NCBI GenBank assembly: GCA_934597125.1
Contig: CAKTQM010000037.1
Location: forward strand, 1-16,830
DNA from: an uncultured Oscillospiraceae bacterium
GTDB lineage: Bacteria; Bacillota; Clostridia; Oscillospirales; Oscillospiraceae
Reading direction: 5' to 3'
Length of the DNA stretch: 16,830 bases
The stretch's first letter is position 1. Each line of letters starts with the position of its first letter. The translations under genes were made by a program, and so were the position numbers. Below, piece after piece: positions 7,887-13,428 of this stretch. The notes under the pieces were generated by a model. That model was given only the letters and a program-made list of their open reading frames with translations. It did no database searches and had not been told where the DNA came from.

Positions 7887-8090
7887 GCCAGCTGCACCTC
7901 CTCCCTTTGGTTATGCGGCTTAAAAAAGCTTTCATTTATATAGGTACATCAAATCCAAAAAACTCTCACCCCAAACGCAAAATTTTTTCAAAAAAATTTG
8001 AGAACCGGAAGCAGCACCTTGCCCGGACTAAGGCGGGCAGCCTCATGGAGATCAAAGGCCATTCCCCAAGTATTATGGGACAGTTCTCTA
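7887..8090. other. AT-rich divergent intergenic region
   Basis: The gap between the surface operon and the TetR gene is locally AT-rich, unlike its neighbours. It includes an A/T-tract near-palindrome at 7978-8000 and a short inverted repeat TGCCCG / CGGGCA near 8022-8041. A TATATA at about 7937-7942 could be the -10 of the reverse operon, but I cannot find a convincing -35. No gene is supported here. Confidence 0.5.
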
Positions 8091-8119
8091 TTGACAAGCG
8101 CACCCTTTCTGCGTATAAT
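8091..8119 (+). promoter_or_regulatory. Consensus sigma-A promoter of the TetR gene
   Basis: TTGACA (8091-8096), a 17-base spacer and TATAAT (8114-8119) form a perfect consensus promoter. Unregulated it would be very strong, and it abuts a large palindrome, which fits tight repression. Confidence 0.92.
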
Positions 8120-8160
8120 AGGCAATGCGCATCGCGCGATGTGCATTGCCTAATGCACAT
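8120..8160 (+). promoter_or_regulatory. Nested palindromic operator / leader of the TetR gene
   Basis: A 32-bp palindrome (8120-8151, 15 of 16 base pairs match) begins at the base after the -10 box. Its right arm, ATGTGCATT (8139-8147), also forms a second perfect 9-bp palindrome with AATGCACAT (8152-8160) across GCCT. It is the likely autoregulatory site of the TetR protein. In the RNA the two pairings exclude each other, and the second ends 3 bases before the AAGGAGG site. Confidence 0.75.
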
Positions 8161-8180
8161 TTTAAGGAGGAGCATGAACG

Positions 8181-8822
8181 ATGGCGCCGAAAAATAAATT
8201 TACAAAGGAAGAAATGGTGGCCGCGGCGCTAAGGGTAGTGCGGGCCAGGGGCCTGGACAGCCTGACGGCGAAAACCATCGCCGATGAGCTGGGCACCTCC
8301 ACGCGGCCCATTTTCACCGGCTTTGGCTCCATGGATGACGTGAGGCAGGCGGTCTATGCCGCCGCGGTGGCGGTCTACGACAGCTATACGCACCGGGGCC
8401 TGCAGGAGGAGATCCCCTTTCTCGGCATCGGGAAGCAGTACGTCCGGTTCGCCCGGGAGGAGCCGGAGCTTTACCGGCTGCTGTTTCTGACCCGCGGACA
8501 GGAGTACAGCGCCATGAAGTCCATGCAGCACTTGCAGACGCTGGCACGCCCAACGCTGATGGAGATTTACCGCATCACCGCCGCGGAAGCCGATCTCTAT
8601 TTCCGGGATCTGTGGCTCGTGGTACACAGCCTGTCCACCCTGATCGTCACCGGCGACTGCGGCTACTCCGATCAGGAGATCGGCCAGATCCTGACGGGCT
8701 TCAGTCTCAGCATTTACAAGGCCATCCGGGAGATCCCGGGCTTTGCCGACGGCACGTTTGATCGGGACGGGGCCTTTCGCGCACTGGCAGGGACGGAAAC
8801 GGAGGCGGCGCGGCATGACTGA
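8181..8822 (+). CDS. TetR/AcrR-family transcriptional regulator
   Basis: A 213-residue one-component regulator. The N-terminal DNA-binding domain spans about residues 8-55, with the helix-turn-helix at about 28-48 (LTAKTIADELGTSTRPIF followed by TGFGSMDDV, the usual position of the Tyr/Phe-x-x-Phe segment). The C-terminal part is an all-helical ligand-binding and dimerisation domain with EEPELYRLLFL (about 94-104) and many aromatic residues. ATG 8181 is the first in-frame start, since an in-frame TGA lies at 8175-8177; AAGGAGG sits 10 bases upstream. It probably represses its own consensus promoter through the adjoining palindromes. The stop overlaps the next gene, so the two are coupled. The inducer is unknown. 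Confidence 0.92.
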   Translation: MAPKNKFTKEEMVAAALRVVRARGLDSLTAKTIADELGTSTRPIFTGFGSMDDVRQAVYAAAVAVYDSYTHRGLQEEIPFLGIGKQYVRFAREEPELYRLLFLTRGQEYSAMKSMQHLQTLARPTLMEIYRITAAEADLYFRDLWLVVHSLSTLIVTGDCGYSDQEIGQILTGFSLSIYKAIREIPGFADGTFDRDGAFRALAGTETEAARHD

Positions 8823-9003
8823 GGGCGTTGCAGCGAAGCTGGATTGGCTGCGCTGTCCCAAATGCGGCGGCAAGACGCGGACGCAGATACGGCCCCACAC
8901 GGTGCTGGAGGATTTCCCCCTCTTCTGTCCCAAGTGCCGGTATGCCTGCGTGATCCGCTTTCGGAACGGGAAAATAGAAGAGATCAAAATGCCAGACGCT
9001 TAG
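8815..9003 (+). CDS. Small Cys-rich KTR-type protein
   Basis: This 62-residue protein matches my memory of the cysteine-rich KTR domain family (PF14205). It has two CPKC knuckles (C14/C17 and C38/C41) separated by about 20 residues, with KTR at 20-22 just after the first pair and the FPLFCPKC segment. Such a pattern normally binds one zinc ion. The start at 8815 is chosen because GGAGG lies 9 bases upstream and the ATG overlaps the TetR stop by 8 bases; a longer in-frame reading from 8743 would overlap TetR by 80 bases. Family members are often found beside TetR genes or in mobile accessory regions. The function is unknown; a zinc-binding partner of the regulator is a possibility. Confidence 0.8.
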   Translation: MTEGVAAKLDWLRCPKCGGKTRTQIRPHTVLEDFPLFCPKCRYACVIRFRNGKIEEIKMPDA

Positions 9004-9013
9004 ACGCAGTGCA

Positions 9014-9055
9014 TGCCACAAAAACGGCGTGTGCTGCGTTTATTGTTTGGGGAGG
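9014..9055 (+). repeat. Leader-like direct repeat, copy 1
   Basis: This copy begins with TGCCACAAAAACGG, then GCGTTTAT and ends in a GGAGG-like motif. It matches 9673-9713 at about 34 of 42 positions with one gap. Unlike copy 2, the spot where the start codon would be reads TCA, so this copy looks like a decayed leader. Confidence 0.7.
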
Positions 9056-9125
9056 GTTTACGCGGTCAAAAGCGAATGTGGCATTATCGTAAGACAGAAC
9101 GCATTTTACTATGGAGGTATAGATT

Positions 9126-9623
9126 ATGAAAAACAGCGCGCTGGTCGTGATCGACCTGCAGAATGACATCACAAAAAACTACCGGGAGATCATCGAAAGC
9201 GTCAACGCGGTGATCGACTGGGCCGTTGAAGAGGAACTGTGGGTCGTTTACATACAGCATAACAACCTGTCCGCGGGAACAAAAACCTTCAAACCCGGCA
9301 CCCGTGGCGCGGAGCTGGTGCCGGAGTTGAAGGTCGTATCCGACCATATCTTTACGAAGTCAAAGAGCAATGCCCTGACCAGCGAGACGTTTGCCGCTTT
9401 TCTTCAGGAACACGGCATTACGGAGTTCTATCTTGTCGGCGCGGACGCTGCGGCCTGCATCAAATCCACCTGCTATAATATGGCAAAAAATGGCTACACC
9501 GTTCATGTGCTGTCGGACTGCATCACCAGCTATGACAAAAAGAAGCTGCCGGAGCTGCTTGCGTATTACGAGAGCAAGGGCTGTGCCGTCATGACGCTTT
9601 CCGAGGTCACGGGGCGCAAATGA
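9126..9623 (+). CDS. Isochorismatase-family cysteine hydrolase
   Basis: A 165-residue isochorismatase-fold hydrolase. The catalytic triad is visible: D10 in LVVIDLQND, K78 in IFTKSKSNAL and nucleophile C111 in VGADAAACIKSTC. The usual cis-peptide-preceding VGADA segment is present. Family enzymes cleave isochorismate, nicotinamide, N-carbamoylsarcosine or other amides; the short length and the lack of further signature residues do not let me choose. GGAGG at 9113-9117 precedes the ATG by 8 bases. It is flanked on both sides by copies of a leader-like repeat (9014-9055 and 9673-9713), suggesting that it arrived or was duplicated as a cassette. It lies downstream of the TetR/KTR pair in the same direction, with a 122-base gap and no clear promoter. 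Confidence 0.9.
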   Translation: MKNSALVVIDLQNDITKNYREIIESVNAVIDWAVEEELWVVYIQHNNLSAGTKTFKPGTRGAELVPELKVVSDHIFTKSKSNALTSETFAAFLQEHGITEFYLVGADAAACIKSTCYNMAKNGYTVHVLSDCITSYDKKKLPELLAYYESKGCAVMTLSEVTGRK

Positions 9624-9672
9624 AAATGCGGAGCTGCGCGGTTACTGCCAGCGCAGACATCGGTGACGCGCC

Positions 9673-9713
9673 TGCCACAAAAACGGGTCGTGCCGCGTTT
9701 ATGATTTAGGAGG
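9673..9713 (+). repeat. Leader-like direct repeat, copy 2
   Basis: The partner of 9014-9055. Here the terminal AGGAGG is a working ribosome site for the small ORF at 9724. Inner AAACG/CGTTT complementarity in both copies could form a small hairpin. Confidence 0.7.
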
Positions 9714-9723
9714 TGCCGCACGG

Positions 9724-9867
9724 ATGAAGGGAAAACACATCATAAAGCTTTTGACAGGCGGCGTGCTTCTGGCGGCGTTTACGCTGTTTCTGGACAGCTC
9801 CGGCGTCGGGATGCGGGAGCGCTGGCGCAGGAGAATGGCGCGGACGAGGAAGTCGGAACAATCATGA
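9724..9867 (+). CDS. 47-residue membrane peptide, unrecognised
   Basis: A short reading frame with a strong AGGAGG 10 bases before its ATG. The 47 residues contain a basic N-terminus, one hydrophobic helix (about residues 6-23, IIKLLTGGVLLAAFTLFL), and a very basic C-terminal tail (RERWRRRMARTRKSEQ). It looks like a single-pass membrane peptide with a positive cytoplasmic tail. I recognise no family. Its leader is the second copy of the repeat flanking the isochorismatase gene, and a DUF3795-type gene starts 22 bases downstream. Its ribosome site and membrane topology support it as real; its small size keeps confidence moderate. Confidence 0.55.
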   Translation: MKGKHIIKLLTGGVLLAAFTLFLDSSGVGMRERWRRRMARTRKSEQS

Positions 9868-9889
9868 ATGGAGGTCAAGAGGAAGCCAT

Positions 9890-10237
9890 ATGAACCAACT
9901 GATCGGCTGCTGCGGACTGGACTGCGCAGTATGCGACGCCAGGATCGCAACCATCACCAACGACAACGCCCTGCGGGAAAAAACCGCCGCGCTGTGGACA
10001 GAGCTCAACGGCGTAGCCATCACGCCGGAGATGATCCACTGCACCGGCTGCCGCATAGAGGGCGCGAAAACACCCTTCTGCGACAAGCTCTGTCCCGTAC
10101 ATAACTGCGTCCGGGAAAAGGGGCTGTCCACCTGCGCCGACTGCCCGCAGATGGACGGATGCCCGACGCTGGGCCGCATCGCCGCAAATACACCGTCGGT
10201 TCTGGACAATCTGAAACAACTCCGCCAGGCGGAATAA
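9890..10237 (+). CDS. DUF3795-type Cys-rich protein
   Basis: A 115-residue soluble protein with about a dozen cysteines in spaced clusters: GCCGLDCAVCDA (7-16), HCTGCRIEGAKTPFCDKLCPVHNC in the middle, and CADCPQMDGCP towards the end. This is the pattern of the DUF3795 family, whose members are small, widespread in anaerobes and presumed to bind metal or an iron-sulphur cluster; no activity is established. The site GAGGAAG precedes the ATG. It lies 22 bases after the small membrane peptide and 26 bases before the lipoprotein gene, all in one direction, so the three are probably co-transcribed. Confidence 0.85.
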   Translation: MNQLIGCCGLDCAVCDARIATITNDNALREKTAALWTELNGVAITPEMIHCTGCRIEGAKTPFCDKLCPVHNCVREKGLSTCADCPQMDGCPTLGRIAANTPSVLDNLKQLRQAE

Positions 10238-10263
10238 ACCGAAACCAAGTAAAAGGAGAAATC

Positions 10264-11100
10264 ATGAAACGTATGAAAAAGATCACATGGACGCTGCTGG
10301 CCGCAGCGGTATTGCTGATGGCCGTTTTGATGACGGGCTGTACCCGTCTGACGGAGGTGAAGGACAACACGCCCGCGGAGACAGGGACGGATCCCGCCCC
10401 CGCGGAGCCGGGGGAATACGGCGTATACTTCAAGCTGACGCGGGACGACGTGCGTTCTGTCTATTTACACGGCGGCAGCTTCACGAAGGTATGTGAAAAC
10501 GCTGATGGCTCGCTGCTGAAAGCAGGAGACTGGGTTTTCACAGGCGAGGACATCAAGGAGCTTTCCGAAAAGGATCACTGCTCGGTTCTGTTCATCATCG
10601 GTGCGCAGGGCGCGGACGATACGCTGCTGGGGGAAGGCACCTTCCTTTATGACGCGGCACAGGAAAAGCTGTACGTCACCATCGGCGCTGACGGGGTGAC
10701 CTGCTCCACCTCCGGCGCGCCCGATGCGCCGGCCGATGTGGCGCCGGTGCTGACGCTGCCTATTCTGGATGAGATCGACACAGGCGTGATGATGGGGACT
10801 GCCGGTTCTTCCCTGTCGGCGGTGCAGGCGGCGGCCAAACTGCTGAGCTGGGGCGTGGACACCGGCCTTGGCGCGGACGAGATCAGCGACGCGACCACCA
10901 CATGGCTGGCCGACAAAAACGACGGTCTGGAGGAATTCCTGCAAAAGCTGGAGCTGGTGGATGACGCCTATCAGCAGCTGCTGACCGGTGAGGCCCGTGC
11001 GCTGCTGGACAGCGCCGGATGCCAGGATACCGAGATCACCTGGGGCAGCGAGCCGGTGGCAGCCGTGGAGGCCATCATGCAGGCGGCAGGACGGCGGTAA
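10264..11100 (+). CDS. Predicted lipoprotein, unrecognised
   Basis: A 278-residue exported protein. The start at 10264 is chosen over a longer in-frame reading because AAAAGGAG lies 6 bases upstream and a lipoprotein signal begins there: basic MKRMKK, a hydrophobic core and the lipobox LMTGC with the lipidated C26. An acidic Pro/Ala/Thr linker (about 34-50) leads to a globular part with alternating beta-type segments (about 52-165) and a helical C-terminal third (about 180-278). I recognise no domain. It would sit on the outer face of the membrane. It ends the accessory strip and is followed by a strong hairpin. Confidence 0.8.
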   Translation: MKRMKKITWTLLAAAVLLMAVLMTGCTRLTEVKDNTPAETGTDPAPAEPGEYGVYFKLTRDDVRSVYLHGGSFTKVCENADGSLLKAGDWVFTGEDIKELSEKDHCSVLFIIGAQGADDTLLGEGTFLYDAAQEKLYVTIGADGVTCSTSGAPDAPADVAPVLTLPILDEIDTGVMMGTAGSSLSAVQAAAKLLSWGVDTGLGADEISDATTTWLADKNDGLEEFLQKLELVDDAYQQLLTGEARALLDSAGCQDTEITWGSEPVAAVEAIMQAAGRR

Positions 11101-11120
11101 CGGCCGCAATATACCGATAA

Positions 11121-11151
11121 GCACCCCCTCCGGCTGGGCCGGAGGGGGTGC
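11121..11151. terminator. Strong GC hairpin between convergent genes
   Basis: A 14-bp perfect stem (11121-11134 with 11138-11151) and a 3-base loop lie 20 bases after the lipoprotein stop. It has no good T-run on either strand, so it may stop both convergent transcripts inefficiently or act as an RNA 3'-end stabiliser. Confidence 0.6.
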
Positions 11152-11217
11152 TGTAATAGCGGAAGCTTTTCCGTGCTCTGCAAAATTGCCGGTTTTTCCG
11201 GTATTGGTGCCCCTTCT

Positions 11218-11799
11218 TCAAGTCTTCGGCTGCTGCGCCGCCCACCAGCGGAACAGCGTCCCGCAGTCCGCCGCGTCGTCCCGCCGCAGGGCAAAGCTCT
11301 GCCGCTCCGGATGATACTGCACCCCCAGCACCGGCAGGCTCTCGTGCGCCAGCGCCTCCACGACGCCGTCCTCACTCCACTGGCAGGCCGTCAGCCCCGC
11401 GCCCGGCGTCTTCACCGCCTGATGGTGATTGCTGGTGACCCAGGGCGACGGCCCCAGCAGTGTCTCTATCACCCCTGCCGCCCGGGTGGGGTGTACCATG
11501 TCCCCCGCCGGCAGCTGGTGTCCCCCGATCCGGTCATAGAGAGTGCCGCCGAAATAGACGTTCAGCGCCTGCATCCCCCGGCAGATACCCAGGATCGGCC
11601 TGCGGCGGCACACAACGGCGTTGATGACCGCCGTCTCCCGCCGATCCAGCCCGTCGAAAATATCTCCGCCCCCCGGCAGCAGCAGTCCGCCGCACTGCCG
11701 CGCCGCCGCCGTGTCGGTGGCCACTACCGTCTCCAAGCCCACCGCCGCCAGCGCCGCGCGATAGTTTTCAAAGGCCCCTTCGCCATAGATCATCACCAT
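11218..11799 (-). CDS. Class-I glutamine amidotransferase-like hydrolase (peptidase C26, PuuD-like)
   Basis: This protein belongs to the gamma-glutamyl-gamma-aminobutyrate hydrolase / peptidase C26 group. Seen motifs are LLLPGGGDIFDG (oxyanion region), ILGICRGMQALNV with the nucleophile Cys (residue 73 from this start), and GVQYHPER with the catalytic His and Glu. I chose ATG 11799 (193 residues) because a GGGGTG site lies 6 bases upstream; a GTG at 11808 would add three residues. It is shorter than the usual 230-250, with a reduced N-terminus and a shortened stretch between the oxyanion loop and the nucleophile. The expected substrates are gamma-glutamyl amides, but the true one is unknown. 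It converges with the lipoprotein gene and starts close to a tRNA promoter on the other strand. Confidence 0.85.
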   Translation of the reverse strand: MVMIYGEGAFENYRAALAAVGLETVVATDTAAARQCGGLLLPGGGDIFDGLDRRETAVINAVVCRRRPILGICRGMQALNVYFGGTLYDRIGGHQLPAGDMVHPTRAAGVIETLLGPSPWVTSNHHQAVKTPGAGLTACQWSEDGVVEALAHESLPVLGVQYHPERQSFALRRDDAADCGTLFRWWAAQQPKT

Positions 11800-11827
11800 A
11801 AAAATCACCCCGCCGCAAAAATATGCG

Positions 11828-11856
11828 TTGCACAGCGGAAAAATGTATGGTATACT
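11828..11856 (+). promoter_or_regulatory. Promoter of the tRNA-Ser gene
   Basis: TTGCAC (11828-11833), a 17-base spacer and TATACT (11851-11856) lie 15 bases before the mature tRNA end. Confidence 0.8.
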
Positions 11857-11870
11857 AATTTAGTTCACAC

Positions 11871-11959
11871 GCAGCGGTATCGAAGTGGTCATAACGGGGC
11901 TGACTCGAAATCAGTTTGCGGGCAACCGCACGTGGGTTCGAATCCCACCCGCTGCGCCA
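11871..11959 (+). tRNA. tRNA-Ser (anticodon CGA)
   Basis: Acceptor arms GCAGCGG (11871-11877) and CCGCTGC (11949-11955) pair perfectly, followed by discriminator G and an encoded CCA. The anticodon stem GCTGA/TCAGT encloses the 7-base loop CTCGAAA, giving anticodon CGA, which reads UCG. A long variable arm with a GCGG/CCGC stem, and the T arm GTGGGTTCGAATCCCAC, fit a class II serine tRNA. Confidence 0.97.
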
Positions 11960-12000
11960 AATAGAGAGTTCCCTGTCCCTGACAGGGGGCTCTCTATTTG
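11958..12000 (+). terminator. Hairpin abutting the tRNA 3' end
   Basis: CAAATAGAGAG (11958-11968) pairs with CTCTCTATTTG (11990-12000), with an inner CCCTGTC/GACAGGG stem across a TT/GG mismatch. It begins inside the CCA end and has only three T after the stem. It may mark the processing end or act as a weak terminator ahead of the stronger one. Confidence 0.5.
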
Positions 12001-12005
12001 GCACC

Positions 12006-12047
12006 AAAGCGGCGTCTCCTGTTTCCGACAGGCGACGCCGCTTTTTT
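12006..12047 (+). terminator. Intrinsic terminator of the tRNA transcript
   Basis: AAAGCGGCGTC pairs with GACGCCGCTTT, with an inner CCTGT/ACAGG stem, and runs into a T6 tract. Confidence 0.85.
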
Positions 12048-12059
12048 CTTCGTCCCCTC

Positions 12060-12088
12060 TTGCGGCCCCGCCGCTTTTGCCGTACAAT
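12060..12088 (+). promoter_or_regulatory. Promoter of the aldolase gene
   Basis: TTGCGG (12060-12065), a 17-base spacer and TACAAT (12083-12088) lie 28 bases upstream of the start codon. Confidence 0.7.
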
Positions 12089-12116
12089 AGCACCATCTTT
12101 GCAAGGAGGAGAAGCC

Positions 12117-12881
12117 ATGCATAACACATTAAAAGAAAAACTGGCCCGGGGTGCACGACCCCTTGGCACCTTTGTGGGCACCGGCAGCGCCGCCGTGGTG
12201 GAATGTCTGGGCTGCGCCGGTCTGGACTTTGTGATCCTGGACAACGAACACAGCCCCGTGGAGGCGGAGACCACCGCCGCCATGGTGCGCGCCGCCCAGC
12301 TGCGGGGCGTGACGCCCCTGGCCCGCGTGCGGGAGATCAGCCGCCCCGCCATCTTGAAGCTGCTGGACGTGGGCGTGCAGGGTCTCATCATTCCCGACGT
12401 GCGCAGCGCGGAGGATGCGCACCGCATTGTATCCTACGCCAAGTACGCGCCGGTGGGACAGCGGGGCTTCTGCCCCTCCCGCAAGGACGGCTGGGGCACC
12501 GATCCGCAGGGCAGCGTGCTGGACACCATGGCCCACTTCAATGCCGAAACGCTGGTGATCCCCCAGTGTGAAACGGCGGAAGCCCTGGCGGATATCGAGA
12601 CCATCGCCGCCATGGAGGGCGTGGACGGCATTTTCATCGGGCCCTTTGACCTGTCCATCTCCATGGGCATGCCCGGTGACTTTGAGAATTCTCAGTTCAA
12701 GGCGGCGCTAAAGCGGATTCTCTCCGCCTGCCGCGCCGCCGGAAAGCCCTGCCTGATCTTTGCCGGAGACGGCGCCGGCGCCGCCGCCCGCTTTGCCCAG
12801 GGCTATGACGGCGTCGCCATGAGGCTGGATGCCACGCTGCTCATTGCCGGCGTCCGCGCCCAGATCGACGCCGCCCGCTGA
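12117..12881 (+). CDS. HpcH/HpaI-family class II pyruvate aldolase
   Basis: A 254-residue TIM-barrel aldolase of the HpcH/HpaI family, which makes or cleaves carbon-carbon bonds using pyruvate or oxaloacetate and a divalent metal. Expected residues are present: H45 in LDNEHSP (general base), R70 in PLARVRE (pyruvate carboxylate), and the metal ligands E152 in PQCETAEAL and D178 in FIGPFDLSISMG. The usual GxRGFCPSR-type loop lies at 114-122. AAGGAGGAG at 12103-12111 places the start at 12117. It is preceded by its own promoter and a terminator, so it looks monocistronic. The substrate cannot be told; members act on 2-keto-3-deoxy sugar acids or on heptenedioate. A sporulation gene follows. Confidence 0.92.
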   Translation: MHNTLKEKLARGARPLGTFVGTGSAAVVECLGCAGLDFVILDNEHSPVEAETTAAMVRAAQLRGVTPLARVREISRPAILKLLDVGVQGLIIPDVRSAEDAHRIVSYAKYAPVGQRGFCPSRKDGWGTDPQGSVLDTMAHFNAETLVIPQCETAEALADIETIAAMEGVDGIFIGPFDLSISMGMPGDFENSQFKAALKRILSACRAAGKPCLIFAGDGAGAAARFAQGYDGVAMRLDATLLIAGVRAQIDAAR

Positions 12882-12965
12882 CCCTTCCCGTCCCAAAACA
12901 GCGGTTTCCTTATGAAAAAACGCCCTTCTCCGTCGTATCTTCCGTTCTTTTCCCGCCTGCGGGCT

Positions 12966-12973
12966 CATATAGT
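12966..12973 (+). promoter_or_regulatory. Possible sigma-E -10 element before spoIIID
   Basis: CATATAGT resembles the sigma-E -10 consensus CATACAMT, and spoIIID is a sigma-E gene in B. subtilis. I could not find a matching -35 at the right distance. A start near 12980 would make the TTG at 12982 almost leaderless. Confidence 0.4.
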
Positions 12974-12981
12974 GGTACTGC

Positions 12982-13248
12982 TTGAAGGAGTGGTGCGCTA
13001 TCAAAGAGAATCTGGAGCGACGGGCCGAGGAGCTGGCCCTTTACCTGGTAGAGAATCAAACGACGGTGCGGGCTGCCGCCAAACAGTTCGGCATCAGCAA
13101 GTCCACCGTCCATAAGGATATCAGCGAGCGGCTGCCCCTGTACAATCGGGCGCTGTGGCTGCAAGTAAAGGCACTGCTGGATGAAAACAAGGCCCAGCGC
13201 CACATTCGCGGCGGTCTTGCCACCCGCAGAAAATACAAGGGGATCTGA
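12982..13248 (+). CDS. spoIIID: Sporulation regulator SpoIIID
   Basis: SpoIIID is the small mother-cell DNA-binding protein that tunes the sigma-E regulon and the switch to sigma-K. The product contains the family's helix-turn-helix, TVRAAAKQFGISKSTVHKDISERL, with the invariant SKSTVHKD at about 47-54 (from TTG 12982), and ends with the typical HIRGGLATRRKYKG. About 82-88 residues is the normal length. The start is unusual. No ATG or GTG exists in frame, and the only canonical-class codon is TTG 12982, which has no ribosome site. A good AAGGAG (12985-12990) lies downstream of that TTG and instead points to ATC at 13000, giving a protein beginning IKEN, as in homologues that start a few residues before IKE. 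The coordinates use the TTG for safety. Family assignment is firm; the start is not. Confidence 0.88.
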   Translation: MKEWCAIKENLERRAEELALYLVENQTTVRAAAKQFGISKSTVHKDISERLPLYNRALWLQVKALLDENKAQRHIRGGLATRRKYKGI

Positions 13249-13272
13249 GCCAATGGTGCTGTACACCGCTTC

Positions 13273-13350
13273 CGTAGGGGCGGACGACTCTGTCCACCCC
13301 TGACGAGGATAACGCGGCTTCCGGGGGCGGCAGAGTCGTCCGCCCCTACG
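13273..13350. repeat. Interspersed palindromic repeat, copy 1
   Basis: Perfect 20-bp arms CGTAGGGGCGGACGACTCTG (13273-13292) and its complement (13331-13350) enclose 38 bases that include further complementary GC tracts. The same arms recur at 15597-15676. It looks like a REP/MITE-type element: it has no coding capacity and sits after a gene. Confidence 0.85.
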
Positions 13351-13381
13351 CCATTTTACCGGAGCAGTTGCCTCCACAAGC

Positions 13382-13412
13382 AAAAACAGGTGGCTTACGC
13401 CACCTGTTTTTA
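13382..13412. terminator. Bidirectional terminator between spoIIID and the DUF1846 gene
   Basis: AAAAACAGGTGGC pairs with GCCACCTGTTTTT around the loop TTAC, with T-runs on both strands. Confidence 0.9.
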
Positions 13413-13428
13413 TTGTTGAAACGATCCT

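Noticed and set aside
8174..8197. Seven-codon upstream frame overlapping the TetR start
   Set aside because: It begins only 3 bases after AAGGAGG, too close for efficient use, and is not likely to be a leader peptide, although it is worth recalling if the leader is studied.
11173..11964. Forward 263-residue reading frame running into the tRNA
   Set aside because: It is antisense to the amidotransferase-like gene and its C-terminus is a translation of tRNA-Ser, a common false protein (ending in SNPTRCAK).
11855..12427. Reverse 190-residue frame and the 81-residue frame at 11911-12156
   Set aside because: They read the tRNA-Ser and its terminator on the reverse strand, giving the familiar spurious GGIRTHVRLPAN and GWDSNPRA peptides, and overlap the aldolase.
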